The notes under the pieces: model-generated
Database searches by the model: none
What the model was told of the DNA's origin: nothing
What the model saw: only the letters and a program-made list of their open reading frames with translations
Position numbers and translations under genes: made by a program
Assembly: GCA_963922935.1 (NCBI GenBank)
Contig: CAWUKE010000135.1
Span: forward strand, 1-6,218
DNA: 6,218 nucleotides
Direction of reading: 5' to 3'
Source of the DNA: Litorimonas sp963922935
Lineage (GTDB): Bacteria > Pseudomonadota > Alphaproteobacteria > Caulobacterales > Maricaulaceae
Shown: one piece after another, positions 1 through 5,409 of the stretch
Layout: each line of letters starts with the position of its first letter
Numbering within the stretch: the stretch's first letter is position 1

Positions 1-564
1 TTTGCCCAAGCGATCGACCTCGCTTATCCCGGTGATGATCATAATGATCTCATGGACGTCGTCGATGCACTGGTGGAGCGTGACTATGTCAGCGAAGATC
101 GCTTGTTTATTACCGGCGGTTCCGGTGGGGGTATCCTGACAGCCTGGGCTGTGACGAAGACAGATCGCTTTGCGGCAGCGGCTTCAATCAAGCCCGTGAT
201 CAACTGGATGACGATGGCGCTGTCTGCTGACATTGGTCAATATGTGCGGCGCCACTGGATCCGGGCCGATCCTTGGGAAGATCCAGAGGCTTATCTCAAC
301 CTGTCTCCGATCATGAATGTCGATAAGGTCGAAACCCCCACATTGATGATGGTTGGCGAAGAGGATTGGCGCACGCCGACCTGGGAAGCGGAACAGTTCT
401 ATACGGGCCTGAAAATGAACGGTGTGGATACGGCACTTATTCGTATTCCGGGCTCCCCGCACTATATTGCCGCCCGTCCCAGCCGTCTGATCGCCAAAAC
501 GGACAATATTATGGGCTGGTTCGCGAAATATGATCCGGCAAAGGCAGAAGGCGAGGGCGACTAA
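1..564 (+). CDS. S9-family (prolyl oligopeptidase / acylaminoacyl-peptidase type) serine peptidase, C-terminal part
   Basis: The frame is open from base 1, so this is the last 187 residues of a gene that starts before the window; the internal ATG at 52 is not the real start. It encodes the alpha/beta-hydrolase catalytic domain of an S9 peptidase, which cleaves short peptides. The triad is visible in the right order and spacing: Ser in GGSGGG (fragment residue 41, codon 121-123), Asp in GEEDWRTP (residue 122, codon 364-366) and His in GSPHYI (residue 154, codon 460-462). The stretch after the His (AARPSR, then WF near the end) resembles S9 peptidases annotated in alphaproteobacteria. The N-terminal beta-propeller expected in this family would lie upstream and cannot be seen, nor can any signal peptide, so the location in the cell is unknown. 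The last dozen residues are a polar, Lys/Glu-rich tail. Family call is firm; the exact substrate class is not. Confidence 0.9.
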   Translation, partial: FAQAIDLAYPGDDHNDLMDVVDALVERDYVSEDRLFITGGSGGGILTAWAVTKTDRFAAAASIKPVINWMTMALSADIGQYVRRHWIRADPWEDPEAYLNLSPIMNVDKVETPTLMMVGEEDWRTPTWEAEQFYTGLKMNGVDTALIRIPGSPHYIAARPSRLIAKTDNIMGWFAKYDPAKAEGEGD

Positions 565-582
565 GCGCCTGCAACCCGCCCC

Positions 583-610
583 TTGAATGCGCGCCCGCCT
601 CGTGTATAGG
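583..610 (+). promoter_or_regulatory. candidate promoter for rpmI-rplT
   Basis: TTGAAT (583-588) and TATAGG (605-610) are separated by 16 bp, a good match to a sigma-70-type housekeeping promoter. It begins 19 bp after the stop of the upstream peptidase gene and would start transcription near 617, giving a leader of about 95 nt before rpmI. The position, just upstream of a ribosomal protein pair that has no infC in front of it, supports its use. Called by eye from consensus match and spacing; not measured. Confidence 0.55.
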
Positions 611-616
611 GCGCGC
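589..616. repeat. 8-bp perfect inverted repeat over the rpmI promoter
   Basis: GCGCGCCC (589-596) and GGGCGCGC (609-616) are exact reverse complements separated by 12 bp. The left arm sits in the promoter spacer and the right arm runs from the end of the -10 box to the predicted start site. It is 25 bp after the stop of the S9 peptidase, so it may instead be a GC-rich hairpin at the end of that transcript; there is no T-run after it, so a classical intrinsic terminator is unlikely. It could also be an operator, or chance in GC-rich DNA. Confidence 0.4.
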
Positions 617-710
617 CTGTTCTGGTCCGGATGGGTCAGGGCAACAGCGCTTCCGGGCTCATGTGGCATTTGCCCGGCCGCTGCGATCTTCAGATGAATA
701 GGAGAAAAGA
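617..710 (+). promoter_or_regulatory. structured 5' leader of rpmI-rplT, candidate L20 autoregulatory site
   Basis: The predicted leader holds several competing helices. CCGGGC (653-658) can pair with GCCCGG (672-677) as a local hairpin. CCGGA (627-631) can instead pair with TCCGG (652-656) while GGGCAA (639-644) pairs with TTGCCC (670-675); these two interleave, which is pseudoknot topology. No T-run follows any stem, so control, if any, would more likely act on translation than by terminating transcription. It is known that L20 represses its own operon through leader RNA: translational with a pseudoknot in E. coli, transcriptional attenuation in Bacillus subtilis. That this leader binds L20 is inference from position and pairing. 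The Shine-Dalgarno sequence AGGAG (700-704) lies outside the drawn helices. Confidence 0.4.
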
Positions 711-923
711 ATGCCCAAGATGAAGACCAAGAGTGGTGCGAAGAAACGCTTCAAGATCACCAAATCTGGTAAAGTCATGGCCGGCCAGGCGGGTAAACGC
801 CACGGCATGATTAAGCGCTCAAATGATCAAATCCGTCGCCTGCGCGGCACAACGGTCGTCGAAGAGTGCGACGCCAAAGTGATCAAGAAGAAGTTCATGC
901 CTTACGGCCGCAAGAAGAAATAA
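711..923 (+). CDS. rpmI: 50S ribosomal protein L35
   Basis: Encodes a 70-residue, strongly basic protein of the large ribosomal subunit. The N-terminus MPKMKTKSGAKKRFK is the family signature, followed by the expected lysine/arginine-rich body and a basic C-terminus (YGRKKK). The usual length is about 65 residues, so this is complete with a slightly longer tail. The start is fixed by AGGAG at 700-704, six bases before the ATG. rplT follows after 12 bp and its ribosome binding site overlaps the rpmI stop, so the two are surely co-transcribed and probably translationally coupled. In many bacteria infC precedes this gene; here an S9 peptidase does. Identification is certain. Confidence 0.98.
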   Translation: MPKMKTKSGAKKRFKITKSGKVMAGQAGKRHGMIKRSNDQIRRLRGTTVVEECDAKVIKKKFMPYGRKKK

Positions 924-935
924 GGAGCGCGCACC

Positions 936-1313
936 ATGTCACGAGTTAAACGCGGCGTCACAAAACACGCCCGCCACAAGAAAGTCCTCGAGCAAGCCAA
1001 AGGCTATCGCGGACGTCGTAAGAATACTTTCCGCATCGCCAATCAGGCGGTCGAGAAGGCCGGTCAATACGCTTATATCGGCCGTAAGCTGAAAAAGCGT
1101 CAATATCGCGCGCTCTGGATTCAGCGCATCAATGCGGCTGCCCGTGCCAATGGCACGACCTATGGTCGCTTTATGGACGGCCTCAAGAAGTCTGGCGTTG
1201 AGCTGGACCGTAAGGTTCTGGCCGATATGGCCGCTAATGAGCCAGAAGCGTTCGCCGTCTTGGCAGAACAAGCCAAAAAGCATGCGAGCCAGCCGCACAC
1301 GGTTAAGGCCTAA
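936..1313 (+). CDS. rplT: 50S ribosomal protein L20
   Basis: Encodes a 125-residue protein that binds 23S rRNA early in assembly of the large subunit and in several bacteria represses its own operon. The N-terminal basic extension (MSRVKRGVTKHARHKKVL), the AKGYRGRRKNTFRIA segment and the globular C-terminal half with YRALWIQRINAAAR and YGRFMDGLKKSG are all typical. Family length is about 118; the extra residues form a short Ala/Lys tail (AEQAKKHASQPHTVKA). AGGAG at 923-927 shares its first base with the rpmI stop codon and lies eight bases before the ATG. A terminator follows 28 bp after the stop, so the transcript ends here: the pheST genes that often follow rplT in proteobacteria are absent. 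Identification is certain. Confidence 0.98.
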   Translation: MSRVKRGVTKHARHKKVLEQAKGYRGRRKNTFRIANQAVEKAGQYAYIGRKLKKRQYRALWIQRINAAARANGTTYGRFMDGLKKSGVELDRKVLADMAANEPEAFAVLAEQAKKHASQPHTVKA

Positions 1314-1341
1314 GCCTAATCTACATAAATAACGTCAAATT

Positions 1342-1366
1342 AAGCTCGCCTCGGCGGGCTTTTTTC
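1342..1366. terminator. intrinsic terminator of rpmI-rplT, possibly bidirectional
   Basis: GCTCGC (1344-1349) pairs with GCGGGC (1354-1359), with one G-U pair and a four-base loop; flanking A-T pairs extend it. Six T's follow (1360-1365), a classical intrinsic terminator for the + strand. Read on the other strand the same hairpin is followed by TTAATTT, so it may also stop the converging metallopeptidase transcript, whose stop codon is about 80 bp away. The rest of the 133-bp gap (1367-1446) holds no gene that I can support. Confidence 0.85.
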
Positions 1367-1446
1367 GTATCCGCTTTCAGTAATTTTTCTGCATCTAATG
1401 TCGAAGCTTAGCCTTTAGGAGGGAGAGCCGCCGACCTTTTTGGTTC

Positions 1447-3015
1447 TTAGTTGCGAGAGCTTGGTTGTTTCGATCTCTCTCGACTTTGACGCACATTATT
1501 GCGGTAAAGACTTATAACGGCCTGATCCGCTGGATCGCTCAGCCATCTTTCCGCACTGTTTAAGACTTGGTCAGCTTCATCAAATCGCTGCTCATAGAGC
1601 AGGGCAGGCACCGTCATCATGGCTGTCATGGGTCGCCTGAGGTGAATATTCCGTTCTGTCAGCCAAGTCAGCGAGGCTTTGGACTCTTCTGGCAGGTCAA
1701 CGGTCTCAGGTCGGCTCACGGCGACACGAAACATATGCATCTCTGCGTCGGAAGGATCGATGTTTAGCGCTTTACGGGCGGCCTCTTCGGCAGCTTGCCA
1801 TAATCCATCATCCATTTGCCTTTGGCTGAGGCGGCCATAAGCGACCTTCACCCGAACTTTCAGGGCACGCCTTTTAATGTCTTCTGAAATGCCAGTCTCC
1901 CGCAGGATTGCAGACAAAGTGCTATCCGCACTGTCCCAATCGCGCCACCGCCAAGCCATGAGCGCGCGCGCAAGGTCAACCTCATCAGAGACATCATCCG
2001 ATAGTCCCTCCGCGCTCGCTTCGAGATTCGCGATTTTTGCGGCCGCCCGCCCGCTTGCTGGCCCATGGGTCAGGACGAGGCGCAGGATGTTGGCTCGCAT
2101 AGCCTCTTCAGTGAGGGGTTGGATCGTCAGCCTATTATCAGTGTTTAAGGGCGCGGAAAATTGCCGAAGTGACATAGTATCCGCGGCCATGTCGCGACGC
2201 ATGTTGCGTTCAAGTCCGGCGTACCGAACGCCAAAAGCCCTTCGAAAGCTCTCCTCGCTGTCGATGTCTGTGTCCCATTCGTCAACAAAACGGTGAACGC
2301 GCGCCAGCCCGTTGGGTTGATCCATGATGTAGTGGGCCAGCGCGAAAGTTTGGCCATAGTAAAGTTGCTGGGCGGCATAGGCGTCCCCGCCAAGACTTTC
2401 GCGGAAGTCCGGATAGGTCACGATATTTTCGATGACCGTCCGCATGGGTAACCAAGGCTGACTGCTGGGGAGTGTCTGTTGTTCCGGTAGGGCGCGCCCG
2501 AAGACGACTTGTCCTTCGGGATTGATGTCGAAAGTCGCGTAATATTCCGCCAAACCCTCTCCCAACCAGATGGGCAGCTTGCGCGGATAATGCGTGTCGA
2601 GCAGGTGATGCACCGCCTCATGTCGTAGAACGAGTTTTAGCCAGCGGGGATCGAGCGCCCTCCCCAAGGGGTGGTCGGGATCATCGCTTCGACCTAGAAT
2701 AACATCATCACTGATTGTTGTGCTCAGATAGGCGGCTGCGGTCAGTCCACTCGGTGTAATCAGCGTAAATGTCTCTAGGTCCTTTGTCAGCGTGATGCGC
2801 AAAGGTTCTGTCTTGACGTCGGGGCTTAGACCCAAATCGATCAGAACAACGTCGCGAAGCGTTTCAAGGTCGCTAAGGACTGTTGCCGCATCGATTTCTG
2901 TGTCGGCGAAGAGCTCGAAATGTTGCGACTTCGCATAAACCCCTTTCGCATTTGCGCCCAAAGCGGAGAAAACCCCGATCAGAACGATAATGATCATGGC
3001 GAAGAGGTTGCGCAT
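1447..3015 (-). CDS. exported gluzincin-like (Peptidase_MA type) zinc metallopeptidase with TPR-like C-terminal region
   Basis: Encodes 522 residues. The first 23 form a signal peptide: MRNLF, a hydrophobic run (MIIIVLIGVF) and an ANA|K cleavage site, so the protein is exported, probably to the periplasm. A zinc-peptidase core follows: HEAVH at residues 132-136 gives two histidine ligands and the catalytic Glu133, and WLGEGLAEYY (150-159) supplies a downstream acidic ligand, Glu153 or Glu157. This HExxH plus EGLAEY pattern is that of the Peptidase_MA / gluzincin-like families. The C-terminal half is helical, with TPR-like pairs around residues 345-375 and 400-435 (QAAEEAARKALNIDPSDAE is close to TPR consensus), suggesting a partner-binding scaffold. 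Substrate and pathway are unknown. The reading frame meets a stop eight codons before the ATG with no other start codon between; Met7 is the only alternative. No Shine-Dalgarno sequence is visible, and a -10-like box lies nine bases upstream, suggesting a leaderless mRNA. It stands alone, convergent with rplT and divergent from ffh. Confidence 0.85.
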   Translation of the reverse strand: MRNLFAMIIIVLIGVFSALGANAKGVYAKSQHFELFADTEIDAATVLSDLETLRDVVLIDLGLSPDVKTEPLRITLTKDLETFTLITPSGLTAAAYLSTTISDDVILGRSDDPDHPLGRALDPRWLKLVLRHEAVHHLLDTHYPRKLPIWLGEGLAEYYATFDINPEGQVVFGRALPEQQTLPSSQPWLPMRTVIENIVTYPDFRESLGGDAYAAQQLYYGQTFALAHYIMDQPNGLARVHRFVDEWDTDIDSEESFRRAFGVRYAGLERNMRRDMAADTMSLRQFSAPLNTDNRLTIQPLTEEAMRANILRLVLTHGPASGRAAAKIANLEASAEGLSDDVSDEVDLARALMAWRWRDWDSADSTLSAILRETGISEDIKRRALKVRVKVAYGRLSQRQMDDGLWQAAEEAARKALNIDPSDAEMHMFRVAVSRPETVDLPEESKASLTWLTERNIHLRRPMTAMMTVPALLYEQRFDEADQVLNSAERWLSDPADQAVISLYRNNVRQSRERSKQPSSRN

Positions 3016-3024
3016 CGCTGCGAG

Positions 3025-3052
3025 GCTATACGGCTTTCAGCCGGGCTGCAAA
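3025..3052 (-). promoter_or_regulatory. candidate promoter giving a leaderless metallopeptidase mRNA
   Basis: On the minus strand TATAGC (plus 3025-3030) lies nine bases before the ATG, preceded by TTTGCA or TTGCAG (plus 3047-3052 or 3046-3051) at 15-16 bp. Transcription would begin within about three bases of the start codon, which would explain why no ribosome binding site is present. The -35 match is weak, so confidence is limited. Leaderless mRNAs are known to be common in some alphaproteobacteria such as Caulobacter. Confidence 0.4.
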
Positions 3053-3099
3053 TGACGGCTTTGTCACGCACTCTGGCTTGCCGATGCTGGTCTGCATGA

Positions 3100-3128
3100 T
3101 TGACAGGGGGGCTTGCGCGGACTAGGTC
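3100..3128 (+). promoter_or_regulatory. strong candidate promoter for ffh-rpsP
   Basis: A perfect TTGACA (3100-3105) is followed after 17 bp by TAGGTC (3123-3128) in the context ACTAGGTC, close to the GCTANAWC -10 element described for Caulobacter housekeeping promoters. Transcription would start near 3135, leaving a leader of about 140 nt before the ffh start. This is the best promoter match in the window and the only obvious one for the ffh-rpsP unit. Confidence 0.65.
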
Positions 3129-3132
3129 GCGC

Positions 3133-3250
3133 CCCACATTCTAGCCAGCGCATGTAACTTGCGCTCTTTGTCGTGCGACACCCAAATATGTGGGACGATG
3201 CGACAATGGGGTCCCCCGGTCGACGAGTTTTCGTCCACCGGGGCTGTTTT
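3133..3250 (+). promoter_or_regulatory. fold-rich ffh leader RNA or small RNA candidate
   Basis: Downstream of the predicted start site several perfect helices can form. A stable hairpin AGCGCA/TGCGCT (3147-3152 with 3160-3165) has a 7-base loop. Two larger arrangements exclude each other: fold A pairs TTGTCG (3168-3173) with CGACAA (3201-3206) around a small CCCA/TGGG stem (3181-3184 with 3191-3194); fold B pairs CCCACAT (3133-3139) with ATGTGGG (3188-3194) around a local TGTC/GACA hairpin (3169-3172 with 3177-3180). TGCGACA occurs twice (3174-3180 and 3199-3205). The element ends with a terminator-like hairpin. It could be a regulatory leader acting on ffh or a separate RNA of roughly 115 nt. 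It does not look like SRP RNA. I cannot assign it to a known RNA family. Confidence 0.35.
3214..3250 (+). terminator. terminator-like hairpin inside the ffh leader (attenuator or sRNA terminator)
   Basis: CCCCGGT (3214-3220) pairs with ACCGGGG (3237-3243), and after one C-C mismatch GACG (3222-3225) pairs with CGTC (3232-3235), leaving a six-base loop. CTGTTTTGCTTT follows, an interrupted T-rich tract. It ends 26 bp before the ffh start codon and just before the ribosome binding site. The stem is strong but the T-tract is imperfect, so partial termination or a purely structural role are both possible. No coding gene lies upstream on this strand for it to terminate. Confidence 0.45.
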
Positions 3251-3264
3251 GCTTTGGCTAATAA

Positions 3265-3270
3265 GAGGAG
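3265..3270 (+). promoter_or_regulatory. ribosome binding site deciding the TTG start of ffh
   Basis: GAGGAG lies six bases before TTG at 3277-3279. An in-frame TAA at 3262-3264 closes the frame upstream, so no ATG or GTG start is possible there, and the next in-frame Met (residue 31) would remove part of the conserved N domain. Confidence 0.85.
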
Positions 3271-3276
3271 ACGGCT

Positions 3277-4863
3277 TTGTTTGAAGCCCTTGGAGATAGA
3301 CTAGGCGGCGTCTTTGATACGCTGACGGGCCGCGGCGCGCTCACCGAGCGTGACGTTGATCTTGCTATGCGCGAAATCCGCAAAGCCTTGCTGGAAGCCG
3401 ATGTCGCTCTGCCGGTCGTTAAAGACTTTGTCGCCAAAGTTCGCGCAGAGGCCGTTGGCGAGAAAGTCATCAAATCGGTTAAGCCGGGCCAGCAGGTCGT
3501 CAAGATCGTCAATGACGCGCTGATCCAGACCTTGGGCGGAACCCTATCCGACGATGAAGCGGATTTGGATGAGATCCGCAAAGCCTCAGAGCTGAACCTG
3601 AACGCCAAGCCGCCTGTCGTGATCCTGATGGCGGGTCTGCAAGGCTCCGGTAAAACCACGACTACGGGTAAACTCGCCAAGTTCCTCAAAGAGCGCGCGA
3701 AGAAGAAGGTCATGCTGGCCTCACTGGACACGAACCGTCCGGCGGCGATGGATCAGCTCGGCATGCTGGCCGAGCAATCCGGCACGGAATTTCTGCCTAT
3801 CATAAAAGGCCAAAGCGCCGTTGAGATCGCCAGCCGCGCTCTGAAAGAAGCGGCTAAGGCCGGCATCGATGTCCTCTTCCTCGATACGGCAGGCCGGACG
3901 ACGATCAATGAAGAGCTGATGGCGGAAGTCATCGAGGTTGCGCGTGTCGCGCAGCCAACCGAGACGTTGCTTGTGGCCGATGCGCTCACAGGTCAGGACG
4001 CGGTCGAAACCGCCCGTCGCTTTAACGAAGCGCTGCCGCTGACGGGTTTGGTGCTGACGCGGATCGATGGCGATGGCCGCGGGGGTGCGGCCCTGTCTAT
4101 GCGCGCGGTCACAGGTCTGCCGATCAAATTCCTTGGTACGGGTGAGAAGCTCGACGGACTGGAAGCTTTTGATGCTGAACGCATGGCAGGCCGCATTTTG
4201 GGTCAAGGCGATGTCGTCGCGCTGGTTGAAAAAGCCAGCCAGATCATTGACGAAAAAGAAGCCGCTCGCGCCGCTGAGAAAATGGCCAAAGGTGAGTTCG
4301 ATCTTGATGATCTCGCCAATCAACTCGGTCAGATGAAAAAGCTCGGCGGCATGGGCGGGCTGATGAAGCTGATGCCCGGTATGGGTAAGGTCAAAAAGCA
4401 GCTCGATGCAGCAGGCGGCGTTGACGATAAGCTACTGGATCAACAGCGCGCGATCATTCTGTCCATGACGCCCTGGGAACGCAAAAACCCAAAGCTGATC
4501 AAAGCTTCGCGTAAGAAACGGATTGCGGCGGGATCAGGGATGAGCGTGCAAGACGTCAACAAGCTGCTGAAAATGCACCGCCAAATGTCCGATATGATGA
4601 AGAAGATGGGCAAGGGCGGCATGGCCGGAATGGCGGCGCAAATGGCGGGGCTGCCTGGCATGCCCAAAGGCGCGATGAAAGGTTTTGGTGGCAAAGGGAT
4701 GCCCAATCCAGCCGATATCGATCCAGCACAGTTGGAAGAACTCAAAAAACAAATGGGCGCAGGCAACTTGCCTGGCCTCGGAAAATTACCCGGCCTGGGC
4801 GGTGGATTGCCTGGGCTTGGGGGCGGACTGCCGGGTCTCGGTGGGCCGAAATTCAAAAAATAG
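3277..4863 (+). CDS. ffh: signal recognition particle protein Ffh (SRP54 homologue)
   Basis: Encodes 528 residues of the SRP GTPase, which with SRP RNA binds signal sequences at the ribosome and docks with FtsY at the membrane. The N domain begins MFEALGDRLGGVFDTLTGRG with the ALLEADVALPVV motif. The G domain shows the P-loop GLQGSGKT (120-127), DTNRPAA (151-157), DTAGR (203-207), TRID (261-264) and GTGEKLDGLEAF (287-298). The M domain has the methionine-rich finger-loop region after residue 350 (MKKLGGMGGLMKLMPGMGK) and the RNA-binding SRKKRIAAGSG (411-421). Two extensions make it longer than the 453-residue E. coli protein: an acidic stretch at about residues 89-105 at the N-G junction and a Gly/Leu/Pro-rich repeat tail (498-524) ending KFKK. 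It starts with TTG, supported by GAGGAG upstream and an in-frame stop at 3262. rpsP follows after 29 bp and is very probably co-transcribed. Identification is certain. Confidence 0.98.
   Translation: MFEALGDRLGGVFDTLTGRGALTERDVDLAMREIRKALLEADVALPVVKDFVAKVRAEAVGEKVIKSVKPGQQVVKIVNDALIQTLGGTLSDDEADLDEIRKASELNLNAKPPVVILMAGLQGSGKTTTTGKLAKFLKERAKKKVMLASLDTNRPAAMDQLGMLAEQSGTEFLPIIKGQSAVEIASRALKEAAKAGIDVLFLDTAGRTTINEELMAEVIEVARVAQPTETLLVADALTGQDAVETARRFNEALPLTGLVLTRIDGDGRGGAALSMRAVTGLPIKFLGTGEKLDGLEAFDAERMAGRILGQGDVVALVEKASQIIDEKEAARAAEKMAKGEFDLDDLANQLGQMKKLGGMGGLMKLMPGMGKVKKQLDAAGGVDDKLLDQQRAIILSMTPWERKNPKLIKASRKKRIAAGSGMSVQDVNKLLKMHRQMSDMMKKMGKGGMAGMAAQMAGLPGMPKGAMKGFGGKGMPNPADIDPAQLEELKKQMGAGNLPGLGKLPGLGGGLPGLGGGLPGLGGPKFKK
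4768..4848 (+). repeat. in-frame 21-bp tandem repeat encoding LPGLGGG at the Ffh C-terminus
   Basis: Four units run head to tail: LPGLGK (4768-4785), LPGLGGG (4786-4806), LPGLGGG (4807-4827) and LPGLGGP (4828-4848). The peptide is nearly constant while the DNA differs at several synonymous positions between units, including different Leu, Pro and Gly codons, so the repeat is not a fresh duplication and the amino acid pattern seems to be kept. Gly/Met/Pro-rich tails after the M domain are common in bacterial Ffh, but the regularity here is notable. Confidence 0.85.
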
Positions 4864-4892
4864 CGAATAGCCAGATTTAAAAGGAAACTCTC

Positions 4893-5381
4893 ATGGCATT
4901 GAAACTTCGTCTTGCGCGTCACGGCGCAAAAAAGCGTCCCTATTACCGGATCGTCGTGGCGGATGCCCGCGCGCCGCGCGATGGCCGCTTCATCGAAATC
5001 GTCGGTCGTTACAACCCAATGCTGGCGAAGGACGACGAAAACCGCGTCCAACTCGAAACAGACAAAATCAAAGAATGGCTCGGCAAAGGCGCGCGCCCAA
5101 CAGAGCGCGTGGCGCGTTTCCTTGGCGCGGCTGGCCTGTGGGAATGGAAAGCCGGTAACAACCCGATCAAAGGCAAGCCTGGCGCGAAAGCCCTAGAGCG
5201 CATTGAAGAGCGTAAAGAAAAAGAAGAAGCGCGCAAAGCTGCTGAAGAAGAAGCCAAAGCCGCTGCCGCTGAAGCCGCAAAAGCCGCTGAAGAAGCCGCC
5301 AAGGCCGCCGAAGCCGAAGCGGCTGAAGCGCCTGCAGAAGAGGCACCCGCTGAAGAAGCAAAAGGCGCCGAAGAAGAATAG
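4893..5381 (+). CDS. rpsP: 30S ribosomal protein S16 with long Glu/Ala-rich C-terminal tail
   Basis: Encodes 162 residues. Residues 1 to about 82 are the S16 core of the small ribosomal subunit: MALKLRLARHGAKKRPYYRI, the VVADARAPRDGRFIEIVGRYNP segment and LETDKIKEWLGKGARPTERV. The E. coli protein is 82 residues, so the rest is an extension: a linker (KPGAKALER) then about 60 residues almost wholly Ala, Glu and Lys (103-162), first basic-acidic and likely helical or coiled, then acidic with APAEEAPAEEA. Such tails are known in alphaproteobacterial S16. AAGGA (4881-4885) lies seven bases before the ATG. It is the last gene of the ffh-rpsP unit: a terminator follows 28 bp after the stop, and rimM, trmD and rplS, the common downstream genes, are missing. 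Identification is certain. Confidence 0.97.
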   Translation: MALKLRLARHGAKKRPYYRIVVADARAPRDGRFIEIVGRYNPMLAKDDENRVQLETDKIKEWLGKGARPTERVARFLGAAGLWEWKAGNNPIKGKPGAKALERIEERKEKEEARKAAEEEAKAAAAEAAKAAEEAAKAAEAEAAEAPAEEAPAEEAKGAEEE

Positions 5382-5409
5382 GCTGTTTAGTCAGGCTTAT
5401 CAAAATAGA

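Noticed and set aside
625..655. GGTCCGGA followed by CAGGGCAACAGCGC resembles part of SRP RNA.
   Set aside because: The GGNA tetraloop with the adjoining AGCAGCC internal loop and the long flanking helix are not present; the stretch is better explained as the rpmI leader.
1416..1442. AGGAGG on the + strand after the rplT terminator, suggesting a small ORF.
   Set aside because: The nearest start is a TTG about 19 bases away with a 25-codon frame lying antisense to the metallopeptidase gene end; spacing and composition do not support a gene.
1877..2296. Long + strand open frame (139 codons) inside the metallopeptidase gene.
   Set aside because: It is antisense to a well-supported coding region, Arg/Ser-rich without recognisable motifs, and has no clear ribosome binding site.
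3133..3250. SRP RNA (4.5S) gene next to ffh.
   Set aside because: No GGAAG...AGCAGCC core and no single long hairpin can be drawn; the helices are short and competing.
4440..5051. 203-codon minus-strand open frame across the ffh end and rpsP start.
   Set aside because: Its proline/glycine-rich part is only the reverse of the Ffh tail repeats, and both genes under it are certain.
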